Shown here: piece by piece, positions 21,780 to 33,843 of the stretch
How the letters are laid out: each line of letters opens with the position of its first letter
Numbering within the stretch: the first letter of the stretch is position 1
Source: Calliopum simillimum
Taxonomy: Eukaryota; Arthropoda; Insecta; Diptera; Lauxaniidae
Direction of reading: 5' to 3'
Length of the DNA stretch: 64,000 nucleotides
Assembly: GCA_951812925.1 (NCBI GenBank)
Contig: OX638369.1
Span: 66,788,228 to 66,852,227, forward strand
Position numbers and translations under genes: made by a program
Notes under the pieces: generated by a model
Told to the model about the DNA's origin: nothing
Databases searched by the model: none
What the model saw: the letters and a program-made list of their open reading frames with translations, nothing else

Positions 21780-24120
21780 ATCAGCACTCTGGACTAAAAA
21801 TTGTCCACTTTAATGTAAGAAGCTTGAATGCCTTCAAGTTGGATTATGTTAGGTGTGTTTTTGAAGACCCTTTAGTTGACATAATATGCGTTACTGAGAC
21901 ATGGTTCAATCATGATGTCATTGACTCTTATTATAGTCTAAGAAACTATAAGTTAATCAGAAATGATAGGCCAAGTAGAGCAGGTAGTGGTGTTGCCATT
22001 TACTGTAAAAAACATTTGAACACTAAACTGTTGAGCATTTCAACTGGCACTGACGTCAAATTTCTGAATGTGGAAATTTCTGATAATAGTACAAATGTTG
22101 TTGTTTACAATTTATACATAAATAAATGAAAAAATGAAAATGAAATCCAAACAGAAATTTTAGCTTAGAACCTTTTTTTGCTTCACTATCCAACCGTCAT
22201 TGATTTCAGCCATTGTATTATATGTGGAAATTTCAATATTAACATCATGTTAAATGATCCCTTATCGAGGAAGCTTTATGATGATCTTTCTGAAGTTGGA
22301 CTATCGATTGTGAACTCGGAATCACCCATCCGTTATGCATGTAATGCCTCACCCAGCTTGCTTGATTTTTTCGCCATCTCTGATCCATCTGTAATACTTT
22401 TGTTTGACCAAATAACATTTATATCAGATCATGATCTGATATTTTGTTCATTGAACATAAATTTAACCACATCCAGTTCTGCTGAAAATTTTACATATCG
22501 TGACTATAAGTCTTTAAATGTTGAATATTTACGTAATGATTTACTTAATGTTCAGTGGTCTGATTGTTGGTATATGAACTCAGAAAACGATAAGTTGAAT
22601 TTTTTTTTGTGGGGTGTTAAAAAATATGTTTGACACTCATGTACCCTTACGTACAGCCCAAGTGGTTAATACCTCATGCCCGTGGTTTACGAGGACTGTA
22701 ATTTTGGCAATAAAGAAACGAAACAGAATTCACACCAGATGGAAGAGAAACCCCTGTTCTAGTAATTGGGAAGAACATAGGATCGCGCGAAATGAAGCCA
22801 CGTTAGCTGTTAGGTCATAAAAAAAAGGTTTTTTATGTCTAAGCTAAACACACGCTTGCCAACCAAGCTCCTATGGCGAAATTCAAAAGGAATTGGGATA
22901 GGAAATAAAAGTATTGTGAAATGCAATATTGGCCCAGATGCCCTTAATGATTATTTTATTAAAAGCTCTGACCATGAACATGAACATAAATCCTATCAAG
23001 AGCAATCTAATCCTAGATTACTAAATGGTTTTGAATTTAATGCCGTTACTGAGGCTGACGTTGCTAGGCAAACACTAAAAATTAAATTAAATGCAATTGG
23101 TGAAGATCCAGTTGAAATTCATAAAGATAGTGTTACCCTACATTCTAAGTCCTCTTACCCATATCTTAAACCACTGTATTACTAGCTCTTGGTTTCCTAA
23201 TCAATGGAAGGTGGCACTGATCATACCTGTGGCCAAAATATCGACACCAAGTAATCCGTGCGACTTTAGCCCAATTAGCTTGCTATCGTCTCTCTCAAAA
23301 GTCTGCGAGTCTTTGATGGCTGAGCAGATTTTCACATACATCAATAAACATAAGCTGATTTCAGAATTTCAGTCTGGATTTCGACCTGGTCGCAGTTGCT
23401 CCACTGCAGCCTTAAAAATTACTGATGATATACGAATATCATTTGATAAAGATTATTTGACCCTGCTTTGTCTGTTGGACTTCTCCAAGGCTTTTGATAG
23501 TGTAAATCACATTATACTTTGTGATGAACTTAAATGGCTTTTTGGTTTCTCAAAATCTATTTGCAAGGTAGGATACAAAGGGTAAGAGTAGGTAATTCAT
23601 TCTCTGAATTTAGAGCATTGAGCTGTGGAGCGCCACAAGGCTCAGTCCTTGGTCCCCTACTGTTCTCTTTGTTTATAAATTATATTTTCAGTGTATGTGA
23701 CAATGTTACTATGCATGCGTATGCTGGTGATGTCCAACTTTACTTGTCTCGACCAATTGGACTTGTGGAGTATCTATGCTTTAGGGTAAATGCAGATCTA
23801 GAAAAAATTAGCAAATGGTCTGCGCTGAATAAACTGTCCTTAAGTCCACAGAAGTCGCTTGTGTTGCCTATATTTAAAACGTGCTTTCCTGTCGAAGAGT
23901 TGTCGGATATTTTATTGAACGATAAGAAATTTAAATTTGTGAACAAAGCCACTAACCTCGGGTTCATGCTGAATTGTGGCTTGACTTGTGAGGACCATGT
24001 CAATTCTGTTATTAGAAAAGACTACTACACTTTACGTAACCTAAAAATGTCTTCCGCGCTTGTACCTATGGAAACTAGAAAACGCCTTGCAGTGGACTTA
24101 AATTTTTTGAAACGGACACA
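21780..24120 (+). pseudogene. LINE E ORF2: endonuclease and RT with a lost catalytic Asp
   Basis: Endonuclease start KIVHFNVRSLNAFK, VTETWF and RNDRPSRAGSG lie in the first frame. After frameshifts, CGNFNINIM and SDHDLIF (22178 onward) follow. RT then appears in several frames: SPISLLSSLSKV..., FQSGFRPGRSCSTAAL, LDFSKAFDSVNH (23091-23585), then CGAPQGSVLGPLLFSLF and MHAYAGDVQLY (from 23590). The active-site motif is YAGD where YADD is expected (GGT for GAT), so a metal-binding Asp is gone. At least five frame breaks. The C-terminus is cut by the foldback element at 24090. Confidence 0.85.
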
Positions 24121-25151
24121 CTAAAAACTAACTTGTTAAACTGAAATTTTTTTTGATGGTTTTTTGAAGAGTTTTTGATATAAATTATTGCCTTGTACTT
24201 TTTTTTTAAAAATTTTAATTTTTTTAAAAGTTATCAGCATGTGAATTTATATGTATGTCTTTTTTCAAATTGCGATTTCTCCGTAAATATTGAGCGAAAA
24301 TTTATGAAACTTTTGTGGTGGAACTAAAAATAATTCAAAATTTAGATGAAATAAACTTTTCATAAAAATATTTAAAGTTTCTTATAAATAATGCACTTTT
24401 TAATAAACAAATAGATATTTAAGCTATACCTATAGCAAAATAAAAACAAAATTTTTGCAAAGAAATGTGCTCTGAAATCTGCACAACATATCTGTGAAAA
24501 AAAATTGGAGGTACGCATCATTAATAAAAAGTTACGCGTACTTAAATGACTCTACATAGGTGCCTTGCCTATGTGATTTTCGCATTTCACCGCTGCATGC
24601 CGTTTCAAAACAACAAATCATAATTTATGCAGAAATTGAGAATGCAGCGAGCGTAAATGTGTGAATCGCATAGGCAAAGCACCTATGTAGAGTCATTTAA
24701 GTACGCGTAACTTTTTATTAATGATGCGTACCTCCAATTTTTTTTCACAGAAATATTGTGCAGATTTCAGAGCACATTTCTGTATAAAAATGTTGTTTTT
24801 ATTTTGCTATAGCTATAGCTTAAATATCTATTTGTTTATTAAAAAGTGCTTTATTTATAAGAAATTTTAAAAATTTTTATGAAAAGTTTATTTCATTTAA
24901 ATTCTGAATTATTTTTAGTCCTACTACAAAAGTTTCATTAATTTTCGCTCAATGTTTTCTGAGAAATTGCAATTTGAAAAAAGACGTACATAAAAATTCA
25001 CATGCTTATAACTTCTTAAAAAATTTAAATTTTTTTAAAAAAAGTATAAGGCAATAATTTAGATCAAAAACCCTTCAAAAACCCACCAAAAAAAGTTTCA
25101 GTTTATCAAGTTAGTTTTTAGTGTGTCCGTTTCAAAAAATTTAAGTCAGTG
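24090..25151. mobile_element. ~1.06-kb foldback MITE in LINE E
   Basis: Two arms of about 490 bp (24090-24577 and 24660-25151) are inverted copies of each other with modest divergence. The ends are CAGTGGACTTAAATTTTTTG on the left and its near reverse complement (CAAAAAATTTAAGTCAGTG) on the right, followed by TA. The ~80-bp centre contains GCTGCATGC. No ORF. The CA(C/G)TG end and the TA on the right suggest a Tc1/mariner-type MITE; the left TA has become TG. It lies just after RKRLAV of the LINE ORF2. Confidence 0.85.
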
Positions 25152-25445
25152 TAGTTGATTATTCCATTAATAACCTACTCTGAAGTGTAATTTTTAACTC
25201 AAATGAATGAATTTATTAAGTATATATTTCCAATTATACGTATTAAGTTCATATCTTTTCTATGATTGTATGTTTTCTTTTAATTGTTATTTGTAAGACA
25301 AATGTTTTTTTTTTAATTATGTACATATGTTTTTATTATCATACTAAGTTCATCTTTTTAATATGATTGTATGTTATTGATTGTATTAAAAAGAACCATT
25401 CTAATATGCTAATATATCTAATAAATAAATGAAATGAAATGAAAT

Positions 25446-25694
25446 TTGTCACGCTTCTGGGGTCCCCCCTACAAAATCCACATTTTTGAAAATTTGCTGT
25501 AACTGCCCCGGGATGACCCCAAGGTAGATGAATCCAGGTCCTATTATTTTTTTATCTCCAACATTTTCATGTGGCAGACCTACCCCCTATCAGTCCCCCT
25601 TTTGGGGTCCCCCTACAAAAACTCAAAAAAATTAGGAAAAATTTCGGAAAATAGTTCAAAGCTCAACCGGAATAACCTCTAGAGGGGTGAAATA
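25446..25694. repeat. satellite-like array, middle segment
   Basis: Contains 'gggtcccccctacaaaatcc', 'atttttgaaaatttgctgta', 'ccccgggatgacccc', 'ggtcctattattttttta' and 'agaggggtgaaata'. It is bounded by LINE E on the left and a TA-flanked element on the right. Confidence 0.75.
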
Positions 25695-25696
25695 TA

Positions 25697-26571
25697 GGGG
25701 AGATGTGTGTACCATGGTCCGCTTTTTAGTTTTTTCAATATACCTGATTTTCCAAAAAAGTTCTTTAGTTTTTTAATTAATTTATATTTCTACAATGCTT
25801 GCAGCATCAAATGACGTGAAAATGATATTTCTATGTCTTACCATTGAGTAGAAATATTACTTTTTCCGTTGCAATCTCAAACGGTCCAAGGTACACCATG
25901 CAAGTGTACCTGGGACTATTAAAAATAAAAGAGAATACATTGTATTTAGGTAATAAATTATGAAAGAACCATTTATTATGTAATCAAAAGTAAAATTTTT
26001 TTCAATAAAAAAAAAATGTTCATAAACAAAAATTATAACACAACAAAGTGCATTTAGTAAAAAACAATTAATTAAACCAAAATGATTGCAGATAAATACA
26101 TTAATCCCGTAAATAATAATAATACTATTATATTGAGAGGCGATTATGGCTTAATGGTTGCCCGTCGAAAAAGGCTGCCTGGTCAATAAGCATAGGTCCA
26201 AGGTACACACAGACAGCATGTTTTAAAAACTGTCAACATCCATAACATATACTAATAAAAATACATCTAAACACACTAAAAGCTTAAAACAATAACTAAA
26301 CTTCCTTCCTGATGTTGTAAAACTGAAATATTTCAAGTTACTCAAAAAATGTTTCGTAGTTTACTCCAAAAACAAATTTTTACACACAAAAAACAATTTT
26401 TCCGTCGCTCTTTATACACGCATACAGCTTGACGGTCTGAAGTCAACTAATATGAGTCACCGATATGAGTAGAAAATTCCATACAAAAACATTATCGTAC
26501 ACGTGCAGCTGTTGAGTGGCAAACGGCACTCGGACCGAGGTACACTTGGACCAAGGTACACACATCTCCCC
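25697..26571. mobile_element. 875-bp TA-flanked DNA element with 26-bp TIRs and subterminal repeats
   Basis: The left end GGGGAGATGTGTGTACCATG is matched, with one mismatch, by the inverse of 26552-26571. TA flanks both ends (25695-25696, 26572-26573), and the array unit reads through if the element is removed. The motif GGTCCAAGGTACAC or its variants occurs near both ends and inside (about 25890, 26190, 26530, 26548). There is no transposase ORF, so it is nonautonomous, probably Tc1/mariner-like by its TA target. Confidence 0.8.
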
Positions 26572-26573
26572 TA

Positions 26574-27120
26574 TGACCTGCTCATATTATTTTTTCTTCC
26601 CCAACATTTTCCCTTGACACACCTAATCTGCCACCCTTTTGGGGTCCCTCTACAAAATCCAAATTTTTGAAAATTTGCTGCAAATGTCCCGGGATGACCG
26701 CAATACTCGTATAGGCTAAATATGCAATAAGGTCTTATTATTTTGTGTCCCCAACAATTTCTTTTGACACACCTACCTCTTAAAGTCACAATTTTGGGGG
26801 CCCCCTACAAAAACGCAAAAAAATTAGGCAAAATGTCGAAAAATATTTCTTAGCTTCCCCGGAGTATCCCATAGAAGAGTTAAACGTGTGACCAGGTCCT
26901 ATTATTTATTTTTTCTGACATTTTCCCCAAACCCATCTACCTCCTATCTGTCACCTCTGAAGGTCCCCCAACAAAATCCACATTTTTGAAAATTTGTTGT
27001 ATCTGCCCCGAGATGACCCCTAGATGTATCACAAGGTCCTATTATTTTTCCATCCCCAATATTTTCCCCTTGCACTTCTTCCTCCCATCTGCCTCCCTTT
27101 TGGGGCTACCCCTACGAAAA
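26574..27120. repeat. satellite-like array, right segment (~150-bp units)
   Basis: About four units, with 'tattattttt..ccccaacatttt' phrases starting near 26586, 26733, 26898 and 27037, spacing roughly 137-163 bp. Units alternate blocks ending 'ctacaaaaacgcaaaaaaatt' or 'tacaaaatccaaatttttg'. Noncoding. Confidence 0.75.
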
Positions 27121-27512
27121 ACAATTGAATATGGCAGTTCACTTATGAAATTAACTTTATATGTAAAAATACCAGTCAGTTTTAAAATAATCACCGTTTG
27201 AACATTGAATTTTGCGTTTGAAAAAAAAAAAATGGAGATAGGACTATAGCGCTCTAAGGTATTGATATCATGCACTAGGGCGGTTAAAAACATTAATTCA
27301 ATTTCATTTTCTTATGTACATTTATTTCACAAGTCATGATTACGGTAGGGTCAGCTGAAGGAGAAGGTCTTTTTTAATGCAATAACAATTAACAATTTAA
27401 CAATTTTAAAAAAATATTGCACAAAATTAAAAGTAAATATTGCACAAAACCAAATTTCGATTGTAAATAAAAACAGCTGATGTTGCCGCTGCTCTGTTGT
27501 CCACTGATGATT
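27121..27512. other. noncoding, downstream flank of the Penelope-like element
   Basis: AT-rich. 27295-27340 resembles a short minus-strand LINE tail ('tcaatttcattttcttatgt'). 27420-27460 has two copies of 'aatattgcacaaaa'. Probably contains the 3' end of the Penelope-like element, but no border is visible. Confidence 0.4.
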
Positions 27513-27759
27513 TTATTTACATTGTTTCTTTGTCAGGTGTCTATAGCTGTGAGCAATTCGCTCTGTGTCTGTTTTGAAGTTTAATCGTTGTTGTGTTGGT
27601 GTGTTAATTATATGAAGCATTTCTAATGTGTACCGTTTGATGTAGTTTGTCTCTTCTTGTAAAATTACTGCATTGTCAAAATCGGCAAAGTGGTCATGTT
27701 TCGCGCAGTGGGCAGAAAGAGCTGTTCGTTGCTCCATAGGTTTTGTCCGAGATTTATAT
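27513..27759 (-). pseudogene. Penelope-like endonuclease, C-terminal part
   Basis: Residues AHCAKHDHFADFDNAVILQE, then YIKRYTLEMLHI and LNFKTDTERIAHSY match the conserved C-terminal half of Penelope GIY-YIG endonucleases (His-Cys then DF then E then KR..E..HI). It ends at a stop after KKQCK. The N-terminal part of the domain is at 38669-38767 beyond the Gypsy insertion. Confidence 0.8.
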
Positions 27760-30437
27760 TGTAATGTACACGATGCATAAGTGTGGGTGAATATATGTGT
27801 ATTCTTTATAGGCATAAATCATATAATGAAACACATACGCACTTCACACGAACACCGGAGAATCCAATGCAATAGTTGGACAGGATACCTACAAAAACAC
27901 ATCACTGTCTTTAAGGGCTAAAAGCGTCTGTTAAGGTGTAGCAGACCGAGTCGGGACCCATTGAAAAGACTAACAAGCAGTCGGCTGGGGGAGGTTCTTT
28001 GGCTCTTGCTTTCACCGAAACCTTGGATACCACACATTTTATTATTGTAGAGTCCCTAGTGCCACTTTAGCTAAAATAAACAAAATCATCTAAAAAATCA
28101 AAATCTAACTGCAGCTGAACCAAAACTGAAAGTTAAAACAAAACTTAACGGAGCATCTATTGTAAACCGAAATATCTCACAGATGTTCGTGAGATTTGGG
28201 CGTCGAAACCCTCCCGACCAAATGATCCTTTATTGGCCCATAATAACAAAACAAAAGGATCCCAATAATTTTACTTCACTTCACATACCCCATTACCCCA
28301 AGGAGTTTAAATTTAGCAACGCATGATTAAATTTTTAATTACAATTCAGGAATTTATTTTTAGCAAATTCATATCCCCATTAAATTACGATTTAAGTTTC
28401 AAATTCAAAACTTCATAAATTTTTAACAATTTGAAATATCAGAAAAAATCAAAATTTGCTTAAAGAAAATTATTCATAGATATATACAGAAAATTATTTT
28501 TAAATTTATAAGAATGTTAATTTCAAAATGTGACCATAAATATATTACATTCAAATCAAAGTCGCATTTATCTTTTTACCAATCAAAAAAAAAAAACAAA
28601 ATCATTCTTGGTTTTAATCATGATCACTTGTTCTGTCTACTATTTAATGCTTGGAATTTGCACATATGTATCTTAATTTCGAAGTTTATGTGGTCATTGA
28701 CTGCAAAGTTTTTTTATATATGTACATGCAATTCTAAAAATCCAAGCATAAGAGTAAAGAGATCAAATGCCTAATCAAAACAAAAAGTAAAAAGTTTTTT
28801 CGAAACGTCAACCAGACGATAATCGAAAGCTTTTTGGCTGATCTGAAGATCAGACTCTCAACATATTTTCATCCAAGCTTTGACTTACTCCCACTCTATA
28901 TCGTAAATTTGGTATAAAGATAAATCACAAAAAAAAAACGATCAAACACTTTACTCACTTTGGTTCCAGAACTAGGTGTAAGGCCTTGCACGTCGTTGCT
29001 GGGGACTGTTGTTGTTGTTGTGATAGTTGATGTTTGCTACAGTATTATTTACGGTCACGTTATAGAAATTTTAAATGTAATAACTAATATTAAAGCTTAG
29101 ATTGATTGATTTTGTATTTTCTTAGCATATTTTTCTTTATACCACTCATTTAGTTTAAACAATTATTAGGAATGAATGTTAATAACATTACTATTAGTTT
29201 CTTCAATTAAAAATAATTCAAATTTTTCTGATATTGAGTTATCTCAAAACCACTTTTTGGGAATTTTTTGTTTCTTGTAAAAGAAATGCGATATGCTAAC
29301 AAAAAAAAAAAAAAATACAAAATCAATATCACTACCTTTTCACTTATGCACTAAGATGATTTTAAGATTTACTGTACTTTTAACTTTATCATACTTTTAA
29401 TGAAAATTTATGCTGATTTAGTTGGCAAAATTTTAGTTTTTACGATATTTAGTTAAATTACACTTTTAGAATTTAAGGTTTTTACTCGAATTGAGGCGAA
29501 TTTATTTGAATTATTTCTTAGCAAGTTAAACCACTGAATAAGGCTGATTCATTAAAAAAAAAAAAATTATACTCATTTGCGTCAATGCGCAACCCGGATT
29601 ACGGCTACTTCGAAAAGTTTGATGATGTAGAAATTCAATTTTTGAGCTCTTTTCCCATACAATAAAGCTGTCGCATACGGTTGATTCAACCTTTTCGAAA
29701 AATTCTTTCTATTGAATAGATATGTGCAGGTCTACCAAATGGAAATGACTCTGCATCGGTCTTTCAGACTTTTAAGAAAAATTTATGCACGAATCTAGAA
29801 ATTTATGAAAAAATTGAATTTCTCCAAAAATGATTTTAATGAGACAAAATTTATATTACCTTCTTTAGAAGATTCGTGCGAGTAACAAATTTTATGACAA
29901 ATTTGCCAAGGATATTCTCGTCAAGGTCTTCTTTCGAAAACTCTTCTCCAATTTTAAGAAAAGCAAATTAAATGACTTTTTCTTTTTATTTATAAAATAA
30001 ATTAAACTGGCACAATTTTTATAAAATTGAATTTTTCCATATAACTTTGGCACTATACTTTGTTTAGTGTGAATTTTTATAAAGCACTTTGTTTTACGTC
30101 GTCACTGCTTGAATTTTTAAACGAGAAAGACTGATTAACTTACCAGTTTCACAATCCAAAAATTATTTAAGTTGGTACTTCTTAAAGTTTCATGAATTCT
30201 TGTAAACCTATATAATAAAAAAACATTAACTGTTGATCAGTTTTTATAAACGCAAATTGGCTATTGCAAAAAAATTATATGAAGATTTGCATATGTACTA
30301 ATACATACGCATACGAAATCTTCATTGGCATTTGCATGTAACATGATCATAAGGTGACCATGCAAATATTTTGCAAAAAGGGAAATTTTATACCAAATTG
30401 GTTGATAAGGAAAATTTAAGCAAAGATGTTTGTTACA
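27760..30437 (-). repeat. 3' LTR (left copy, 2678 bp)
   Basis: On plus it begins TGTAATGTACACGATGC and ends TTTGTTACA, so on the minus strand it reads TGTAACAAA...TACATTACA. No long ORF is shared meaningfully. The last ~50 bp before it on the coding strand (30490-30438) lack an obvious polypurine tract. Confidence 0.93.
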
Positions 30438-30489
30438 AAACCAGATAACTCGATATTTTTTTAAATTAGAGAGTTAGGTGGAAAAAAGA

Positions 30490-33400
30490 CTATGCACGAA
30501 TATCTTTCGCATGGTAGGTTCCCACAAGGTGACCTTGCAAATCTTCAAGAATGTAATAATTGTTTCCTATCTTTTCTCGCACTCTGGCTTTAATAAATTT
30601 GTGACTTAACTTAGCATTGTAATTTTTCTCAAAATTACTTTGGCTAAAATTTCTTCGGAAAATTTCCTGACCAACTTTAAAACTTACATTTCTTGCACGC
30701 AAGTTATATTGTACATTATTTTTATCATATGCTTTTTTAATATTGCTTCGAATATCTTCTCTCAACAAAACTAACTTGTCGTTATTTAAATTTGTGATGT
30801 TACAATTGGGCTCGTCTATACTTTTCAAATCTTTAAGTATTTTGTATGTGGAACCATGAGTTACCATATTAAAACCGTATAAAGCATGGTATGGAGAACA
30901 ACCTATTGCCTGATGAAAAGAGTTTCTTATTGAACAGCTTATGCTGGTCAAATTTTCATCCCACTGCGTGTGGTAATTTTTCAGATATGCTCTAATTGCA
31001 GCAATGAGCGATCTATTAACACGCTCGGAGGCATTAGCCTGAGGCTGTATAAGTATGCTGAATTCCTAACTGTGTCAAAAAAGCATTGAAATCGTTAGCT
31101 TTGAACTGTGATCCATTATCACTAACAATCACTTCTGGAACACCATAGCAATGAAAAATATTTGACAATAGAAAATCTTGAATAGCGGCTGAACTGAATT
31201 TTTTTAAAGGCGAAAGCCAGTGAAATTTAGACAAGTGGTCAAGAACAATCAATAAACCTATATTTCCTTTTTTACTTCTGGGGTATGGACCGAGGATATC
31301 TACATACAATCTTTAAAATGGACGCTGGGTTTCAATCTGGTTTCCCATTAATGGTCGTAAAATTACATTTGGAGCTTTTGTACATTTACAAATTTCACAT
31401 TTTCGTACATAATCTCGGACGTCTTTCACCATTCCAGGCCAGTAAAGATTTCGTCGGATTAAATCCAATGTTTTTTGCATCCCACCATGGGCAGCAATCA
31501 CTGAGTTATGAGCTCTCTCAATCACTTCTAACCGTAGTTTTTCTGGAATCCATAATTTCCAGGATTGATTTTCTTGTTCCTGAACACCAGTTGCATGTTC
31601 ATTGCGAAAATATATAAATTTGTCTAGTATTTTTAAATCAGGAAATTTGCTGTAGTTCAGTTCAATTTTTTCTTTTAATTCTTTATACTGCGGGTCATCA
31701 AAATGTTCAGAGTCTAAGTTTACTTCTGGTCCTACTTCTTCAATGGAACAAATTTCATCACTAGGAATTCTTGATAACGCGTCTGGAACGACATTTTCTT
31801 TTCCTTTTCTATGGCTAATGGAAAACTTATAAGCCTGAAGTTTCAACGCCCATCGAGCAAGCCTACCACTGAGATTATTTTGACGCATTAACCACACTAG
31901 ACTCGAGTGGTCAGTAATAACTTCAAACTCCTGCATTTCAAGGTAGCAACGAAACTTTTGCATGGCTTCTATAGCAGCTAAGCACTCACGTTCTGTAACG
32001 CTATAGTTCCTTTGTGCAGAGTTAAGCTTTTTAGACATGAACGCAATCGGTCTTTCGGAATTATCTGAATCTAATTGAACTAACACTGCTCCTATTCCAT
32101 AATCGCTTGCGTCACAGTGAAGAAAAAATTTCTTTGAAAAATTAGGATTCGCTAGCACAGGTGCCGAGGTTAAAAGTAGCTTTAATTTTTCGAATGCACT
32201 CTGAGCTTCTGCAGTCCAACGAAACTTCTTTTTTGTAGACAAGACTTCTGTGATCGGAAACGTGACTTCAGCAAAATTTTCAATAAATCGTCTGTACCAT
32301 CCGGCAAGACCAAGAAATCCGCGTACCTGTTTTAAATTTTTTGGTACGGGCCAAGATAGAACAGAATTTATTTTGTCAGGATCAGTCGCAATACCGCCAT
32401 GACCAATGACATATCCTAAATATTTCACCTCAGTGACACAAAATCTACTTTTATCAATATTTAAAGTAAGGTTGGCTTTACTGAATTGATTTGCTATTCT
32501 TGCTAAGATCTCTAAATGAGTATCAAAATTATCCGAAATGATTATTAAATCATCTAGCTACCCAAATACACAATTTTTTAAATCTGCTGGAATTATTTCA
32601 TCCATTAACCGGCACATTGTGGATGGAGCATTACAGAGCCCAAAAGGCATTACAACAAATTGATATAATGGCCTTCCTGGCACTGTAAAAGCTGTCAACG
32701 GTTTAGATTTTTCAGATAAGCTTATCTGCCAATAAGCATCTTTGAGATCTAGTTTAGAAATCAAATTAGCCTTTGGAAGACGAGCGAAGATTCCATCAAT
32801 TATGGGTAGTGGACATGCATCCTTTTTTGTGACATTATTCAACTTCCTTGCATCTAGACACAAACGTATCTTACCAGGTTTTAATACAAGACTCATTGGA
32901 GTGCTCCAAGGACTACAAGAAGGTTCTATCACTTTCAATTCTAGCATTCTATCAATTTCTTTGTACATGAGATTTTCTATGGCAGGGGAGACTGGATAAA
33001 ATCTTTGCTTCACTGGTTGTGCATCTCCAATATCAATTTCATGTTGAATCAAAGAAGTGCGACCTAAGCCTTGTAACTCAGAATTTGGAAATAACAATTT
33101 CACTGAATTCAGTTTTTGAATTTGTTGTTGAGATAGAGGATAAGATTTCGAATCTGAAGATACTTCTGGTATGGTACTTATTGAAGATATTATGCCAGGA
33201 GCAAAAAGTTTCCAAAAATCTATGCCAAGGATTACCCTTTGAGCAATAGAAGGAATAATATAAAGTTTTAGCATTTTCGTTTTATGCTTATAAGATATAT
33301 CTACATCAATTGAACCTAACACAGTATGAAATTTGCCATCAGCTGTTCTAACGAACGATTTTATTGATTTAAATTTAGGAAAATTTGAAAATTTTTCAGT

Positions 33401-33843
33401 GGCCAAGGTCGAACCCACGCAACTAATATTAGCGCCAGTGTCGAGAAGACCATATTCAGTAAAATTTAAAAATTTAACTTCAGCATAAAACCTATTATCC
33501 TGATCGTTACAAAGTATAGAAGAAATTAAATTTTTCCTTGCTTTTCGCAATGCTTGCCAAAATCGTCTTAATCTCAAAGTTGATCTTTTACTTTTGTCTG
33601 AAGCATTAGAGTTACGTGAAAAACCTTGAAAAATTCTCTGTTTAGTTTCATAATATTTTTTTAATCGAGTATGATAAGGGATTAATGGATAAAGAATTTT
33701 TTCAGAATCTACTTCAAAATTTCTTTTTAATATTTTAATATTTTTACTATCTAAATTATTTTTAGTTTCAAAATTACTAGATAATACTGAGCTAGCCGGT
33801 AAATTATGATTAATTAATAAATTAGAATTTTCTGTAAAAAGTT
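30490..33843 (-). pseudogene. Gypsy pol: protease, RT, RNase H, integrase, with three breaks
   Basis: Pol follows gag in the -1 frame with no ATG near the overlap; the zero frame ends CCA AAA TAA at 33844. The protease has LLDTGANISCVG and ILGIDFW. RT has LCLDARKLNN, LDLKDAYWQISL and MPFGLCNAPSTM. A TAG at 32560-32558 replaces the Tyr of the YLDD active-site motif, and LDDLIIISDN follows in frame. Next come RNase H (DASDYGIGAVL, TEREC, TDHSSL, PDALSR) and the integrase HHCC region (HNSVIAAHGG...CEICKC). A second stop, TAA at 31315-31313, lies before the first catalytic Asp (VDILGPY). The remaining core has SDNGSQF; a one-base frameshift near 31050 precedes ASERVN. The C-terminal domain ends at 30490. 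Everything except these three lesions is open. Confidence 0.93.

Larger units (their letters stand above)
21464..25445 (+). mobile_element. LINE E inserted in the satellite-like array
   Basis: Starts near 21464 and ends in AAATGAAATGAAATGAAAT at 25445. Array sequence abuts both ends ('taccccctatttcg' on the left, 'gtcacgcttctggggtcccc' on the right, as in intact units). Its ORF2 is interrupted near the C-terminus by a ~1 kb foldback element (24090-25151), after which about 290 bp of 3' UTR remain. Confidence 0.8.

Noticed and set aside
28514..28774. 86-codon plus-strand ORF, also present at 36767-37009
   Set aside because: It appears twice because it lies in both LTRs of the Gypsy element. 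The copies differ in start because of A-run length, and the peptide is low-complexity.
30438..30489. Search for a polypurine tract before the 3' LTR
   Set aside because: Only an A-run (AAAAAAATATCGAG on the minus strand) is present, so I did not annotate a tract.
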